Source: Janthinobacterium lividum PAMC 25724 | Lineage (GTDB): Bacteria > Pseudomonadota > Gammaproteobacteria > Burkholderiales > Burkholderiaceae_D | Direction of reading: 5' to 3' | DNA: 64,000 nt | Assembly: GCA_000242815.2 (NCBI GenBank) | Contig: AHHB01000037.1 | Coordinates: 248,001 to 312,000, forward strand | Shown here: one piece after another, positions 17,339 to 27,238 of the stretch | How the letters are laid out: the number at the start of each line of letters is the position of its first letter | Position numbering within the stretch: position 1 is the stretch's first letter | Notes under the pieces: generated by a model | The model's input: only the letters and a program-made list of their open reading frames with translations | Databases searched by the model: none | What the model was told of the DNA's origin: nothing | Made by a program: the position numbers and the translations under genes

Positions 17339-17559
17339 CCACTTAGCGCGTAATGCCGTTCAGTTAGTGTATTAGTGATGCTATTTTTAGACCAAGAACC
17401 AGGACAGGGGTCGGACCCGGCGGGGGAATGTGCTTCAATGGAGCACATTCCGATCACGGAGTGACCGACCCCAGCTCTTTGCCTCTGGGGTTAGCGAATT
17501 TACTGGCGCTCATCAATCACGCCAAAATCCTTAACTGAACGGCATTACCACTTAGCGCG
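17339..17559. mobile_element. IS4-type MITE with 12-bp target duplication
   Basis: A 197-bp element (17351-17547) has perfect 16-bp terminal inverted repeats, TAATGCCGTTCAGTTA and TAACTGAACGGCATTA. It is flanked by the direct repeat CCACTTAGCGCG at 17339-17350 and 17548-17559. The ends closely resemble those of IS4 (TAATGCCGATCAGTTAAG), which also makes 11-13 bp target duplications. It contains no transposase. Inside is a long hairpin: GGGGTCGG (about 17407) pairs with CCGACCCC (about 17474), and GGAATGTGCT pairs with AGCACATTCC around a 7-base loop. The left flank carries two tandem copies of TAAAACTGCCACT (17331-17343 and just before). Confidence 0.85.
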
Positions 17560-17577
17560 GCCATTGAGAGAGGCTGT

Positions 17578-19341
17578 TTAGAACTCTTCCCACTCATCGG
17601 CGCCGGAAGCGACAGGTGCGCGCGGCTTGCTCGTAGGTGCCGTGTCCCGTTTCACTGCCTTGATGGGGGCACTGGCGGATTGAGCGCTAGCGGAATGGCC
17701 GATGGCAGTAGAGCTGCGCACGGCAGCGCTCACGCTGCGCCGTACGGCGGGCTGGCCGGCGGCAAGACGGGGAGACCCGCTGGCCGACACATATTGCTGC
17801 GTGACATCGAGCTTGAACACAGCCACCACATCAGCCAGCTTGACCGCCTGTTCCTGCATGGCTTCGGCCGCCGCCGCCGCCTCTTCCACCAAGGCTGCAT
17901 TTTGCTGCGTCACCTGGTCCATCTGACAGATGGCCTGGTTGACTTGTTCGATACCGGCGCGCTGCTCATCGCTGGCATCGGTGATCTGGTTCATGATCTG
18001 CGTCACGTGGCTGATGCTTTGCACGATTTCGTCCATGGTACGGCCTGCCTTGTCCACCAGTTGCGAACCGGCTTCGACCTTTTGCACGGAATCGTCGATC
18101 AAGCCCTTGATTTCCCTCGCCGCCGCACTCGAGCGCTGCGCCAGGTTGCGCACCTCGGACGCCACCACGGCAAAACCGCGACCTTGCTCGCCAGCCCTGG
18201 CAGCTTCCACGGCCGCGTTCAAGGCCAGAATATTCGTCTGGAAGGCGATGGCGTCGATGACGCTAATGATGTCAACAATCTTGCGCGAGGAATCATTGAT
18301 CGAGCCCATGGTGCTGACCACTTCCGACACTACCACGCCACCCTTGCTGGCGATCTGCGAGGCGTTGATCGCCAGTTGATTGGCGCTGCGGGCGTTGTCG
18401 GCATTGAGTTTCACGGTCGATGTCAGCTCCTCCATCGAAGACGCCGTCTGTTGCAGCGAACTGGCCTGCTCCTCCGTGCGCGACGACAAGTCCAGATTAC
18501 CAGCGGCGATTTCGCTCGACGCCGTGCTGATCGATTCTGTGCCATCGCGCACCTGACCGACGATACTGACCAGTTTATCGTTCATTTTTTTGAGTGCCTG
18601 CATCAATTGTCCCGTCTCGTCGTGGCTTTCCACCACGATATGGCTGGTCAGGTCGCCCGCAGAAACGGCTTCCGCCACCGCGACGGCGCGCGTAATGGGA
18701 CGCGTGATCGAACGCGTGATCCAGTATGCGCAGGCGATACCGAGCAAAATGGCGACCGCGCCCAGCGAGATCAGCAGCAAACGGCCGTGTTCGTAGCGCA
18801 AACGAATATGCGCAGCCGCGTCATCGAGCAATTTGGCTTCCAGCACTTCCAGCTTTTTCAGCGACGCCAGGTAAATGTCGCGCTTGACGACCATGTCTCC
18901 CTCATACAGGCGCTTGCCCAATTCCAGCTCGCCCGCATTCTTGGCCTTGAACACTTCCTTGCGCACATCCGTGTAGGCCTTGCGCGTGCTCAACACCTCC
19001 TGGTACGCAGCCTGCTCTTCGGCGTTCAGCTCACTGTTGCCGATAGCATTCTGGATCTCCGTGGCACGGGCGGACGAAACCGCCATTTCCTGTTCAAACT
19101 GCTTCTGGTGTTCGGGATCGCTGACTTTCCAGGCGGCAGCCGTGCGCGCCGCGTTCACTTCGATCACTTTGGTCCACTCGGCGATCAGGCGCTCATTGCG
19201 CACGTCGACGCCGACCAGCGTATCGGTTTCCTTGCTGGCACTTTGCAACTGAACGATGCCCACCACAGTCAGGCTCGTCAACAGCAGCAAGACGGCGGCA
19301 AAAGCGCCACCGAGACGCACGCCGATTTTGAGGTTTTTCAT
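17578..19341 (-). CDS. Methyl-accepting chemotaxis protein
   Basis: A 587-aa chemoreceptor. It has transmembrane helix 1 (about residues 10-30), a periplasmic four-helix-bundle ligand domain (about 35-185), transmembrane helix 2 ([20 protein letters not shown]), HAMP, and then the cytoplasmic signalling helix with the hairpin tip ([20 protein letters not shown]). The C-terminus EWEEF is a WxxF-type tail that may tether CheR/CheB. The start at 19341 ([15 protein letters not shown] upstream) was chosen over 19380 because the first membrane helix follows directly. The ligand is unknown. It is monocistronic, with the MITE just downstream of its stop. Confidence 0.95.
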   Translation of the reverse strand: MKNLKIGVRLGGAFAAVLLLLTSLTVVGIVQLQSASKETDTLVGVDVRNERLIAEWTKVIEVNAARTAAAWKVSDPEHQKQFEQEMAVSSARATEIQNAIGNSELNAEEQAAYQEVLSTRKAYTDVRKEVFKAKNAGELELGKRLYEGDMVVKRDIYLASLKKLEVLEAKLLDDAAAHIRLRYEHGRLLLISLGAVAILLGIACAYWITRSITRPITRAVAVAEAVSAGDLTSHIVVESHDETGQLMQALKKMNDKLVSIVGQVRDGTESISTASSEIAAGNLDLSSRTEEQASSLQQTASSMEELTSTVKLNADNARSANQLAINASQIASKGGVVVSEVVSTMGSINDSSRKIVDIISVIDAIAFQTNILALNAAVEAARAGEQGRGFAVVASEVRNLAQRSSAAAREIKGLIDDSVQKVEAGSQLVDKAGRTMDEIVQSISHVTQIMNQITDASDEQRAGIEQVNQAICQMDQVTQQNAALVEEAAAAAEAMQEQAVKLADVVAVFKLDVTQQYVSASGSPRLAAGQPAVRRSVSAAVRSSTAIGHSASAQSASAPIKAVKRDTAPTSKPRAPVASGADEWEEF

Positions 19342-19603
19342 TACGTGATTCCAATCTGAAAAAAAATGTACAGACGCCACGAAACCGGCCTACTGCTATA
19401 CAACAAGATAGCAGGTAGGTGCCGTGCGGCAATCACGAGCGGCGACGCAACACTACCGAGGTCGCCAAAATGGCAGCGCGCCGCAGCGCACCAGTTTGGC
19501 GCAGATTGTGAGTGAATCAGGATGGTATTGCAAGAAAAAACATGCATTAAAGCAACAGTTTGGAGGCGCTATGCCGCCACGAACGGACGGCAGGCAAGCA
19601 AAT

Positions 19604-20116
19604 TCAGTTTTGCTTCACATAGATCAATTTTGACGTATCGAATCCCAAGCCGCGGGCTTTCTCGATCAAGCGCTGCTGCAAGGCGGGATCCATGGTGGGC
19701 GTGCGCGACAGCAACCACAAGTACGACTTGTCGGGGCCGCTGATCATGGAATAGCTGTAATCTTTCTGGTCGAGGTCGAAAACGATGTAAGCACCATAAA
19801 AGGGGCCGAAAAACGACACTTTCAGGTAACCCTCGTCTTTCTTGTCAACAAAATACGCCTTGCCTTCGGCTTCCTTCCACTTCGCGTCCGCCTCCTTGTA
19901 GCCGCGGTTGAGCACTTTCAGCCCGCCATCCGGGCGCAGGCTGTAGTCGGCGCTCACATGGCTCAGGCCCCGTTCGAAGGAATGATCAAGGCGCGCGATC
20001 TCATACCATTTACCCAAATAGCGGGTCGTGTCAAAATTGCTGACAGGCACAATATTATCGGGCCGGCCGACACAACCGGCCAGCACCAGCGCACACAGGA
20101 ACAGCAGTTTTTTCAT
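19604..20116 (-). CDS. blc: Outer-membrane lipocalin (Blc family)
   Basis: A 170-aa lipoprotein with signal peptide and lipobox LAGC (Cys15). The lipocalin signature GKWYEIARLDHSFERG starts near residue 35, followed by NRGY, GKAYFV and SYLWLLSRTP, as in bacterial Blc. Blc binds lysophospholipids and helps envelope maintenance under stress. The gene is preceded by a solute-binding protein gene on the same strand (35-base gap), so the two may be co-transcribed. Confidence 0.92.
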   Translation of the reverse strand: MKKLLFLCALVLAGCVGRPDNIVPVSNFDTTRYLGKWYEIARLDHSFERGLSHVSADYSLRPDGGLKVLNRGYKEADAKWKEAEGKAYFVDKKDEGYLKVSFFGPFYGAYIVFDLDQKDYSYSMISGPDKSYLWLLSRTPTMDPALQQRLIEKARGLGFDTSKLIYVKQN

Positions 20117-20151
20117 GGTCTTCTCCAGATGGTGAAATCAGGGCAGCAGTA

Positions 20152-20952
20152 TCAGGGTAGCAATGCGCGCTCAACGATGCGGCGTATCGCGCCACTATTT
20201 TGCATGCGCACGATGACGGCATTGAATTGCTCGATAAAGTCATCGCGATAGGGGTAGGCGTCCGGTCGGCGCACCGTAAAACCTAGGTGGCCCTGCTGGC
20301 CGGCCAGCTGCGCCGTTTCATGGATCGCTTGCATCGGCGCACCCGCCAAGCCCTCGCGCCGAATGCGCTGCAATTCCCACTGCGCCGAAAGACGGTCGCT
20401 GACATAGCAATCGATACGCCCAAGCATCAGCTTGAGCAGATTCGTACGCGTGCCCTTGGCAGGGGCGAGCACGATCTTTTGGGCAACCACGGCCGCCTTC
20501 AGCGTCTCATCGCCCAGCAAAAATCCCGCATTCATGCCGATGCTCAGGCCGCCGTAATCACCGGGCCACTGCCGCAGTGCGCGCCGGGCCAGCACGTCCT
20601 GGCTGCACAATACCACCAGCTGCTCCATCAGCAGTGGCACGGAATAGCGCACGTACGGCCGTTCGCTGCGCGACGCATATGGCGGATACAGGGCGAAGGC
20701 CTCGCCCGTCTGCAGCAGCATCAGCCCCCGCTTCCACGGCACGGGACGCAGCTGCACCGCATACTGCGGCATCGATTGCAAGGCCTCGCGCATAATCTCC
20801 GTGTAAATGCCTTTCAGCTGGCCATTCTCGACATAGGAGTAGGGTGGATAATGGTCGTCGGCATAGATCACTAGCGGCGGCGCAGCCGCTGCCTGCGTGC
20901 TGGCAGCGATCAACAGGCATAGCGCGGCAGGAAAAATGAGCTTTCTGAGCAT
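20152..20952 (-). CDS. Periplasmic solute-binding protein (family 3)
   Basis: A 266-aa protein with a signal peptide (cleavage near AAAAPPL). The N-lobe start VIYADDHYPPYSYVENGQLKG is the SBP_bac_3 pattern, followed by the second lobe (IDCYVSDRLSAQWEL). No ABC permease or ATPase lies nearby, so it may be an orphan binding protein, as are common in this group. The ligand is unknown. Confidence 0.85.
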   Translation of the reverse strand: MLRKLIFPAALCLLIAASTQAAAAPPLVIYADDHYPPYSYVENGQLKGIYTEIMREALQSMPQYAVQLRPVPWKRGLMLLQTGEAFALYPPYASRSERPYVRYSVPLLMEQLVVLCSQDVLARRALRQWPGDYGGLSIGMNAGFLLGDETLKAAVVAQKIVLAPAKGTRTNLLKLMLGRIDCYVSDRLSAQWELQRIRREGLAGAPMQAIHETAQLAGQQGHLGFTVRRPDAYPYRDDFIEQFNAVIVRMQNSGAIRRIVERALLP

Positions 20953-20985
20953 GCCTGAAGATTAGCATGGAAGCGCCCACAGCGA

Positions 20986-22014
20986 TCATTCGTTCGCACT
21001 GTTCGTCCCCAGCATCTCGTCGAGCTGCGCCAGGGTGCCGGAGTCCTTCACGACGGCACGCAGCCACAGGTGCAGCGGCAGCTCGCCCCAACTGGCGGCC
21101 TTGTCGGCCAGGTAGGCGACAGGGCTGTGCGGCTCCGTGCGGCGAAAAAAATCGGCTACCTGGCGCAACTGGGCCAGCGCCTGCTGGCGCTGCACGAGGG
21201 CGCTTGCGCTGCTGGCGCCCTGGCCAGCGGCAGGCGGCGCGACAGCGAAGTCCACGCCTGGTGACAACGGCGCGATAAAATGAATAACGTTTTCCAGCGC
21301 TTCGCGCGCGGCGCGAAAGCTCGGGCCATCGGCGCCGAAACGCGCATCGACGCTGCGTTCGAACGCCAGCAGCGACTGCATGCAGTATTGTGCATCAGCG
21401 AGCAAGCGATCAGAAAATGCACGCGTATTCTTTTGTCGCGCCGCCTCCATCTGCGCCAGGGTCGAACTTTCGTCGTGGCGCGTATCGCCCCAGCCTTGTG
21501 CCGTGCCGCCCTGCGCCAAGCTGGCAGCCGCGCGCTGACGCGCCGCATCGAAATCTTGCATTGAAAACGAGCCGTCGGCCCCCCCGGTGAGCGGAATCTC
21601 GCGCAGCAGCTGCGGTGTGCGCGCCAGCAGCCAGAAGACATTGCCGATGCGCTGTTCCTGGTCGCCCTCTTCGGCCGGCGGGTACAGGCCGTCCCAATAG
21701 CGCTCGCACAGATTGGCCAACAGCGCGTAGCCGTCGCCAAGGCCGCGGAAGTGGCGTGTTTTCGCATGCGCCTCGGCCAGCCACACGGCGACGCGCAAAT
21801 CCTTGCTGCGCGCAGCGATCAACTGTTCGCAGCGCGTCGCCACGAAAGGCCAGTCGGCCTCCTTCAGCGCCGTCACCCACTCGCCCTGGTCCAGGCTGGG
21901 ATCGTCTTGCTGGCGCGCGCGCGCGATGGCGTCGAGCTCCTGGCTGAAAGTGATGTCTTCGCCGCATGGGCTGACGGCGCTGACGGGGTGCAGCAACTGT
22001 TCCAGGTTGAACAT
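20986..22014 (-). CDS. tssA: T6SS protein TssA (ImpA N-terminal domain)
   Basis: A 342-aa protein beginning MFNLEQLLHPVSAVSPCGEDI, the ImpA N-terminal hallmark (hP.....pcG.d). WLAEAH and GLGDGYALL...CERYWDGLYP complete the domain in the first 120 residues. TssA proteins organise baseplate priming and sheath polymerisation. The ribosome-binding site GGAGAG precedes the ATG, and the gene follows clpV by 21 bases. It is the last gene of the tssBC-hcp-tssE-clpV-tssA unit. The short C-terminal domain puts it in a compact TssA subclass. Confidence 0.93.
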   Translation of the reverse strand: MFNLEQLLHPVSAVSPCGEDITFSQELDAIARARQQDDPSLDQGEWVTALKEADWPFVATRCEQLIAARSKDLRVAVWLAEAHAKTRHFRGLGDGYALLANLCERYWDGLYPPAEEGDQEQRIGNVFWLLARTPQLLREIPLTGGADGSFSMQDFDAARQRAAASLAQGGTAQGWGDTRHDESSTLAQMEAARQKNTRAFSDRLLADAQYCMQSLLAFERSVDARFGADGPSFRAAREALENVIHFIAPLSPGVDFAVAPPAAGQGASSASALVQRQQALAQLRQVADFFRRTEPHSPVAYLADKAASWGELPLHLWLRAVVKDSGTLAQLDEMLGTNSANE

Positions 22015-22035
22015 GGCGCTCTCCGGCGGATAACG

Positions 22036-24675
22036 TTATTTGAAGGCGTACTTGAACTGTCCCTGCTTGCTGGCGCTGACGCGTATCGAGGCTATCGGCT
22101 CGCCTTCTGCCATGCGCGTCAGTAGCGCTTCGGCAATCGCCGGCAACAGGCTGCCGTTGAGGATCTGGTCCACATTGCGCGCGCCCGAGTCAACCTCGGT
22201 GCAGCGCGCCAGTACCGCATCAACCAAGCCCGCGTCATGGCTGAACTGCGCCTGGTGGTTGCGCGCGATACGCGCGCCGATATGCGCCAGTTTCAGGGTA
22301 ATGATCTCGGCCAGCACCGTGTCATTCAAGGGATAGAACGGCAGCACTTGCAGGCGCCCCAGCAAGGCCGGCTTGAAATGGGCCACCAGTTGCGGGCGCA
22401 CCAGCTCTTCCAGCGCGGCCGGCGCGGGCAGGTCTTGTGCGGCCCGGTTCAGGCAGGCGGCCATCATGGCAGCGGAACCGAGGTTCGAGGTGGCGATGAT
22501 GATGGTGTTGCGAAAATCGACTTCACGTCCTTCTGCGTCTTCGAGCACGCCCTTGTCGAAGACCTGGAAGAACAGCTCCAGCACGTCGGGATGGGCCTTC
22601 TCTGCTTCGTCGAGCAGCACCACGCTGTAGGGCTGGCGCCGCACGGCTTCCGTCAGCACACCGCCCTCGCCGTAGCCGACATAGCCAGGCGGCGAGCCTT
22701 TCAGGCCGGCCACGCTGTGCGCCTCCTGGTATTCGCTCATGTTGATGGTAATGAGCTTGCGCTCGCCGCCATACAGCAGGTCGGCCAGCGCCAGCGCCGT
22801 TTCCGTCTTGCCCGTACCGGATGGCCCCGTGAACAAAAACACGGCTTGCGGCTTGTTCGGTTCATCCAGGCTGGCGCGCGCCGTGCGCACGCGCTGTGCC
22901 ACGGCCGTGATGACATGCTCCTGCCCCAGCACGCGTTCGCGCAACGCTCCATCGAGGGTCAGCACCGTGCGGATCTCGTCCTTGAGCATTTTCCCCAGCG
23001 GGATGCCGGTCCAGCCGGCAACGATGCCGGCCACTACCTGCGCATCGACTTCCAGCGGCGACAGCGCAGAATCGCCCTGCAACACCGCCAGCGCTTCCTT
23101 CAGCGCCAGCAGGCGTGCGGCGCCGGCCTCGCCCGGGCGCTCGCCGCGCAGCTGCGCGCGCAAGTCGACGATCTGCGCCACCAGCGCTTTTTCGCGCTCC
23201 CAGCGCTGCGCCAGGGCACTCATCACCACCTGCCCTTCTTCATGCTCGCGCCGCAGTTGCGCCAGTCGCGCGGCAGCGGCTTTATCGGGTGCTTCGCCGT
23301 CGCTTTCCTCGCGGCTCAGGGCGGCGATTTCCGCGCCGATGCGCTCTTGGCGCCGGTGCACATTTTCCAGCTGCGCCGGCGTGGCGCGCTGGCCCAGCGC
23401 CACCTTGGCACACGCCGTATCGAGCACACTGATAGCCTTGTCGGGCAACTGACGTCCGCTGATGTAACGCTGCGACAGGCGCACCGCCTCGACGATGGCG
23501 GACTCGCGCACGCGGATGCCGAAATGGCGCTCCATCAGCGGCGCCATGGCGCGCAGCATGGCGCAGGCGATGTCTTCGCCAGGCTCTTCCACCTTCACCA
23601 CCTGGAAGCGCCGCGCCAGCGCCGCATCCTTTTCAAAATACTTTTTGTACTCACTCCAGGTGGTAGCGGCAATGGTACGCAGAGCGCCGCGCGCCAGCGC
23701 CGGCTTCAGCAAATTGGCCGCGTCATTCTGCCCCGCCTGGCCACCGGCGCCGATCATACTGTGCGCCTCGTCGATGAAGAGAATGACCGGGTGCGGACTT
23801 TTCGTCACCTCGTCGATGACGTTTTTCAGACGGTTTTCAAACTCACCCTTTACGCTGGCGCCGGCCTGTAGCAAGCCTATGTCGAGTACGTGGATATGCG
23901 CACCCTGCAGCACCTCGGGCACGTCACCGGCGGCGATGCGCAAAGCTAAGCCTTCCACCACGGCTGTCTTGCCCACGCCAGCCTCGCCGGTCAAAATCGG
24001 ATTGTTCTGGCGCCGGCGCAGCAGGATGTCGACGGCCTGGCGTATCTCTGCCTCGCGACCGATCACGGGATCGAGCTTGGCGTCGCGCGCCAGCTGCGTC
24101 AGGTCGGTGGTGAACTGGTCCAGCGCCGGGGTCTTGCTGGCAAGGACAGCCAGTGGGTCGACAGTCGTTTCGGAAAGCTGCGACACTGTCGCAGTTTCCT
24201 CCCCCGAGCCAGCCGTCAGCTTGTCCGGATGGTGCTTCAATTGCTCCACGCTGAAGCGGGCGAACAACTTCGAGCCCCGATACGCGAGCTGCGACAGTTC
24301 CGCTTGCGTCAACAGCGCCAGCAACAGATGGCGGCTGCGGATGGGGCCCGGCTGCGCCGTATCGAGTGAGGCGACCAGCCAGGCATGCTCGAACAATAAG
24401 GACAAATGGGGCGAAAATACTGGCGTGCGCGCGCTGCCAGTGCGAAAGCCGCCGATCTCGCGCCGCAGGTCCGCCTCGAGCGCCGTCAGGCTGATGTCAC
24501 TGCGGCGCGCAATGGTGACGAAATCACTGCGTTCCTGCTCCAGCAGCGCCAGGAAAAGGTGTTCTATATCGACTTCGTACTGCCCCAGTTCCACGCAGAT
24601 GCCGGCGGCGCGGGTGGCGGCAGTGCGCGCCGTATCATTCAGTTTGGCGATCAGGGTTTTCAGATTATTGCTCAT
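22036..24675 (-). CDS. clpV: T6SS sheath-disassembly ATPase ClpV (TssH)
   Basis: An 879-aa AAA+ disaggregase that recycles the contracted TssB/TssC sheath. It has a Clp-N domain (about residues 10-150, starting MSNNLKTLIAKLN), AAA1 with Walker A GEAGVGKTA (about 228) and Walker B LFIDEAHSM, a middle coiled coil (about 410-510), and AAA2 with GPSGTGKTE (about 615) and LLDEAEKAH, then the C-terminal D2-small domain. Length and domain order are those of ClpV rather than ClpB, as the operon position also indicates. The ATG overlaps the tssE stop by four bases. Confidence 0.97.
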   Translation of the reverse strand: MSNNLKTLIAKLNDTARTAATRAAGICVELGQYEVDIEHLFLALLEQERSDFVTIARRSDISLTALEADLRREIGGFRTGSARTPVFSPHLSLLFEHAWLVASLDTAQPGPIRSRHLLLALLTQAELSQLAYRGSKLFARFSVEQLKHHPDKLTAGSGEETATVSQLSETTVDPLAVLASKTPALDQFTTDLTQLARDAKLDPVIGREAEIRQAVDILLRRRQNNPILTGEAGVGKTAVVEGLALRIAAGDVPEVLQGAHIHVLDIGLLQAGASVKGEFENRLKNVIDEVTKSPHPVILFIDEAHSMIGAGGQAGQNDAANLLKPALARGALRTIAATTWSEYKKYFEKDAALARRFQVVKVEEPGEDIACAMLRAMAPLMERHFGIRVRESAIVEAVRLSQRYISGRQLPDKAISVLDTACAKVALGQRATPAQLENVHRRQERIGAEIAALSREESDGEAPDKAAAARLAQLRREHEEGQVVMSALAQRWEREKALVAQIVDLRAQLRGERPGEAGAARLLALKEALAVLQGDSALSPLEVDAQVVAGIVAGWTGIPLGKMLKDEIRTVLTLDGALRERVLGQEHVITAVAQRVRTARASLDEPNKPQAVFLFTGPSGTGKTETALALADLLYGGERKLITINMSEYQEAHSVAGLKGSPPGYVGYGEGGVLTEAVRRQPYSVVLLDEAEKAHPDVLELFFQVFDKGVLEDAEGREVDFRNTIIIATSNLGSAAMMAACLNRAAQDLPAPAALEELVRPQLVAHFKPALLGRLQVLPFYPLNDTVLAEIITLKLAHIGARIARNHQAQFSHDAGLVDAVLARCTEVDSGARNVDQILNGSLLPAIAEALLTRMAEGEPIASIRVSASKQGQFKYAFK

Positions 24676-25148
24676 GCGGCGGCTCCCTTGCGGTTGATCG
24701 AATAGCGCAGCGACGATGGCTGCAGCACGGCGTCGAAATTGACCGTCTCGCCACCCGACATCACGGCCAAGGTGCCACTGATGACGAAGCTCACGCGGTT
24801 GATGCTGCCCGCTTCGCGCTCCAGACGCGCGCGCACATTGCGCAGGCGCGGTTCGTGGCGTTCGATGGCGGCCTTCAGCGCGGCGCAGATGCGGGTACGG
24901 TCATCGCTGCTCGACAAGCACATGCCGGCGAAATCGATCAAGCCATAGTTGACGATGGAGGCCGCGCATTCCGGATAGGCGTCGAGCGCGCCGGGCGGCA
25001 AGGCTAGGCGCGTGTTGAGCAGCTCTTCCAGGTCACGCGCCACAGCATCCTTCAATTGCTCGAGTGACAGGCGCGCAGCCACGCCGCCGGCCGTCGCACC
25101 GGCGTCGCCCATCAGGCGGTCGAACAGGCCAGGTACATAGCTGTCCAT
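24672..25148 (-). CDS. tssE: T6SS baseplate protein TssE (gp25-like)
   Basis: A 158-aa wedge protein with the gp25 fold, a component of the T6SS baseplate. Visible features are LFDRLMGD near the N-terminus, LKDAVARDLEELLNTR, the YPECAASIVNYGLIDF segment and a C-terminal SGTLAV beta hairpin. The start at 25148 (MDSYVPGLF) has AGGAGA six bases upstream; the longer frame to 25208 is not supported. Its stop overlaps the clpV start. In most clusters tssF and tssG stand between tssE and clpV, and here they do not. Confidence 0.93.
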   Translation of the reverse strand: MDSYVPGLFDRLMGDAGATAGGVAARLSLEQLKDAVARDLEELLNTRLALPPGALDAYPECAASIVNYGLIDFAGMCLSSSDDRTRICAALKAAIERHEPRLRNVRARLEREAGSINRVSFVISGTLAVMSGGETVNFDAVLQPSSLRYSINRKGAAA

Positions 25149-25214
25149 GCGCTCTCCTGAAAAGTCGGCGCAGCGCGCAGGCGAAGCTGGTCGCCACGCG
25201 CCGCGCAATCTGAA

Positions 25215-25706
25215 TCAAGCCACGCGGTTCGCGGCCAGATCCCAGCCGCCTGAGGTATTGCCGCCAGCGCCCCCCGTCACTTTTTGCTGCGTGTATTTCC
25301 ACTTCACTTTCGAGAACTTGAAGCCGACGTGTTCACCCAGGATGTCACCCTCTTCAACGTTCGGCATCACGGCACCGATCAATACATTCTCGATTTCGAT
25401 CTCAAAGTATTTGACGCGCTCGCCCTGGCCGTCGGCGCGCATGAATTCGAAGCGCGCCTTGGGAATAGTCTTGCCGGCCGAGCAGGTCTGCAACAGGACC
25501 GGCGAGGCCAGATCGGCCAGCTTGGAAATGACGATATCCTTGTGTTCGCAGCGTTCAGCCGTGTGGCCACCGCCCGTCGAGGCGGTAGCGGACTTCGGCT
25601 GTTCGACGCTCCAGCTGACCGATTTGCACTCGATCCAATCCTTGTGCTTGTCATCGGTGGACTCGCCCTTGATGCCGTCTATCTGCAGATATACATCGAT
25701 TGCCAT
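25215..25706 (-). CDS. hcp: T6SS tube protein Hcp (TssD)
   Basis: A 163-aa haemolysin-coregulated protein that forms the hexameric inner tube and carries small effectors. MAIDVYLQIDGIKGES and KDWIECKSVSW at the N-terminus, then HKDIVISKLAD and the C-terminal KWKYTQQKVTGGAGG..SGGWDL, are typical. The start at 25706 has GAGGAG upstream; the 52 codons before it are not part of the protein. Gaps of about 30 bases to tssC and 66 to tssE suggest co-transcription. Confidence 0.97.
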   Translation of the reverse strand: MAIDVYLQIDGIKGESTDDKHKDWIECKSVSWSVEQPKSATASTGGGHTAERCEHKDIVISKLADLASPVLLQTCSAGKTIPKARFEFMRADGQGERVKYFEIEIENVLIGAVMPNVEEGDILGEHVGFKFSKVKWKYTQQKVTGGAGGNTSGGWDLAANRVA

Positions 25707-25737
25707 GGTGTGCTCCTCTGGTTGAAAGATGGGTGAC

Positions 25738-27237
25738 TCAGGAATTGGTCGACTTCGGCAACTCCGCGACCAGTCGGAGCGAAACAGATAATTCATCGAG
25801 CTGGAAATGCGGCCGCAGGAACGACACGGCCCGGTACACGCCGGGCCGCCCCGGCACTTCATGCACCTGCACGGAAGCTTCGCGCAAGGGAAACTGCGCC
25901 TTCTGCTCCTGGCTGGCGTTATCGTCGAGCAGCACGTACTGCATCAGCCAGCGATTCAGGAAGTCTTCAACGTTGGAGGCGGCGGCAAAGCTGCCGATCT
26001 TGTCACGCATCATGGCCTTCATGTAATGGGCAATGCGCGAGACGGCAAAGATGTACTGCAACTGCGACGACAGCACCGCGTTCGCATTGGCCGCGTCGCT
26101 GTTGTACTTGCGGCTTTTCTGCGCTGACTGTGCGCCGAAGAAGGCGGCATACGCGGTGTTCTTGCAATGCACCAGCGAGATGAAGCCCAGGTCCGACAAT
26201 TCCTTTTCGCGGCGATCGGTAATCGCTACTTCGGCCGGGCATTTCAGGGCCACATCGCCCTCGTCCGTCTTGAAGGTGTGGGTGGGCAGGTCGTCCACCA
26301 GGCCGCCGCCCTCCACGCCACGGATGGCGGCGCACCAGCCGTAATCGGCAAAGGCGCGCGTCAGCTTGCAGCCGAAGGCATACGCGGCGTTACACCATAG
26401 ATATTTGTGATGGTCGCTGCCGTCGACTTCCTCGACAAAGTTAAAACCTTCGACCGTGGTGCCATCGACAGGATTGAACGGCAGCCGGCCCAAGAAGCGG
26501 GGCAAAGTCAGGCCCACGTAGCGCGCGTCCTCGGATTCGCGGAAGGCTTTCCATTTGAGGTACTCGATGGTGTCGAACACCTTGGCCAGGTCGCGCGGCT
26601 TGCCCAGGTCAGCGTAGCTCTCCAGGCCAAACAGTTCCGGCGCGGCCGAGGCGATAAACGGTGCATGCGCAGCGGCGGCGATATGCGACATCTGCTCGAT
26701 GAAATACATGTCTTCCGGCTGGCGAGAAATGGCGAAATCGCCCAGCAGCGCAGCGAACGGCGCGCCGCCAAAGGTACCAAATTCCTCTTCGTAGACCTTC
26801 TTGAACATGCTGCTCTGGTCGAACTCCAGCGCCGCCTGGAAATCCTTCACCAGTTCGCGCTTGGTGGCGTTAAACATGCGGATCTGCAGACGCGTGCCCG
26901 TATCGGAGTTGCCGACCAGGTAGCGTAGCCCGGTCCAGCTTTGTTCGAGCTGCTGAAACGGCGCCGCATGCATGATTTCGCTCAGCTGGGCCGAGATCAG
27001 GCGGTCGATTTCCGCTACGCGCGCGTCCAGGGTGGCCGACAGGCTGGTCGACATCAGCAGCGTGCCATCGAGCACCTGTGCCACCAGTTCCGAGATCAGG
27101 TCGCGCGCGCGCGCATGTTCGGCGCCAGACTTGGCGACGCGGCTGTGCTCGACGATCTGGTCCAGCAAGTCCGTCGCGGCCGGGGCATCGGCTGCGGAAA
27201 CAGCGAGCGCTTCTGGGGCTTCTGCATGGGCGCTCAT
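25738..27237 (-). CDS. tssC: T6SS contractile sheath large subunit TssC
   Basis: A 499-aa VipB/ImpC-type protein that forms the outer sheath with TssB. Recognisable blocks are LDARVAEIDRLIS, QLEQSWTGLRYLV, the central LPRFLGRLPF and NAAYAFG, and the C-terminal ISRIAHYMK-type segment (VSRIAHYMKAMMRDKIG) and LNRWLMQYV. The length is normal. It starts one base after the tssB stop, the usual coupled pair. Confidence 0.97.
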   Translation of the reverse strand: MSAHAEAPEALAVSAADAPAATDLLDQIVEHSRVAKSGAEHARARDLISELVAQVLDGTLLMSTSLSATLDARVAEIDRLISAQLSEIMHAAPFQQLEQSWTGLRYLVGNSDTGTRLQIRMFNATKRELVKDFQAALEFDQSSMFKKVYEEEFGTFGGAPFAALLGDFAISRQPEDMYFIEQMSHIAAAAHAPFIASAAPELFGLESYADLGKPRDLAKVFDTIEYLKWKAFRESEDARYVGLTLPRFLGRLPFNPVDGTTVEGFNFVEEVDGSDHHKYLWCNAAYAFGCKLTRAFADYGWCAAIRGVEGGGLVDDLPTHTFKTDEGDVALKCPAEVAITDRREKELSDLGFISLVHCKNTAYAAFFGAQSAQKSRKYNSDAANANAVLSSQLQYIFAVSRIAHYMKAMMRDKIGSFAAASNVEDFLNRWLMQYVLLDDNASQEQKAQFPLREASVQVHEVPGRPGVYRAVSFLRPHFQLDELSVSLRLVAELPKSTNS

Positions 27238-27238
27238 C

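Noticed and set aside
17680..19359. 559-codon plus-strand frame opposite the chemoreceptor gene
   Set aside because: It is the antisense shadow of the MCP gene; His/Arg/Gln-rich with no motif or ribosome-binding site.
22237..23871. 544-codon plus-strand frame opposite clpV
   Set aside because: Shadow of clpV; no start signal and no recognisable domain.
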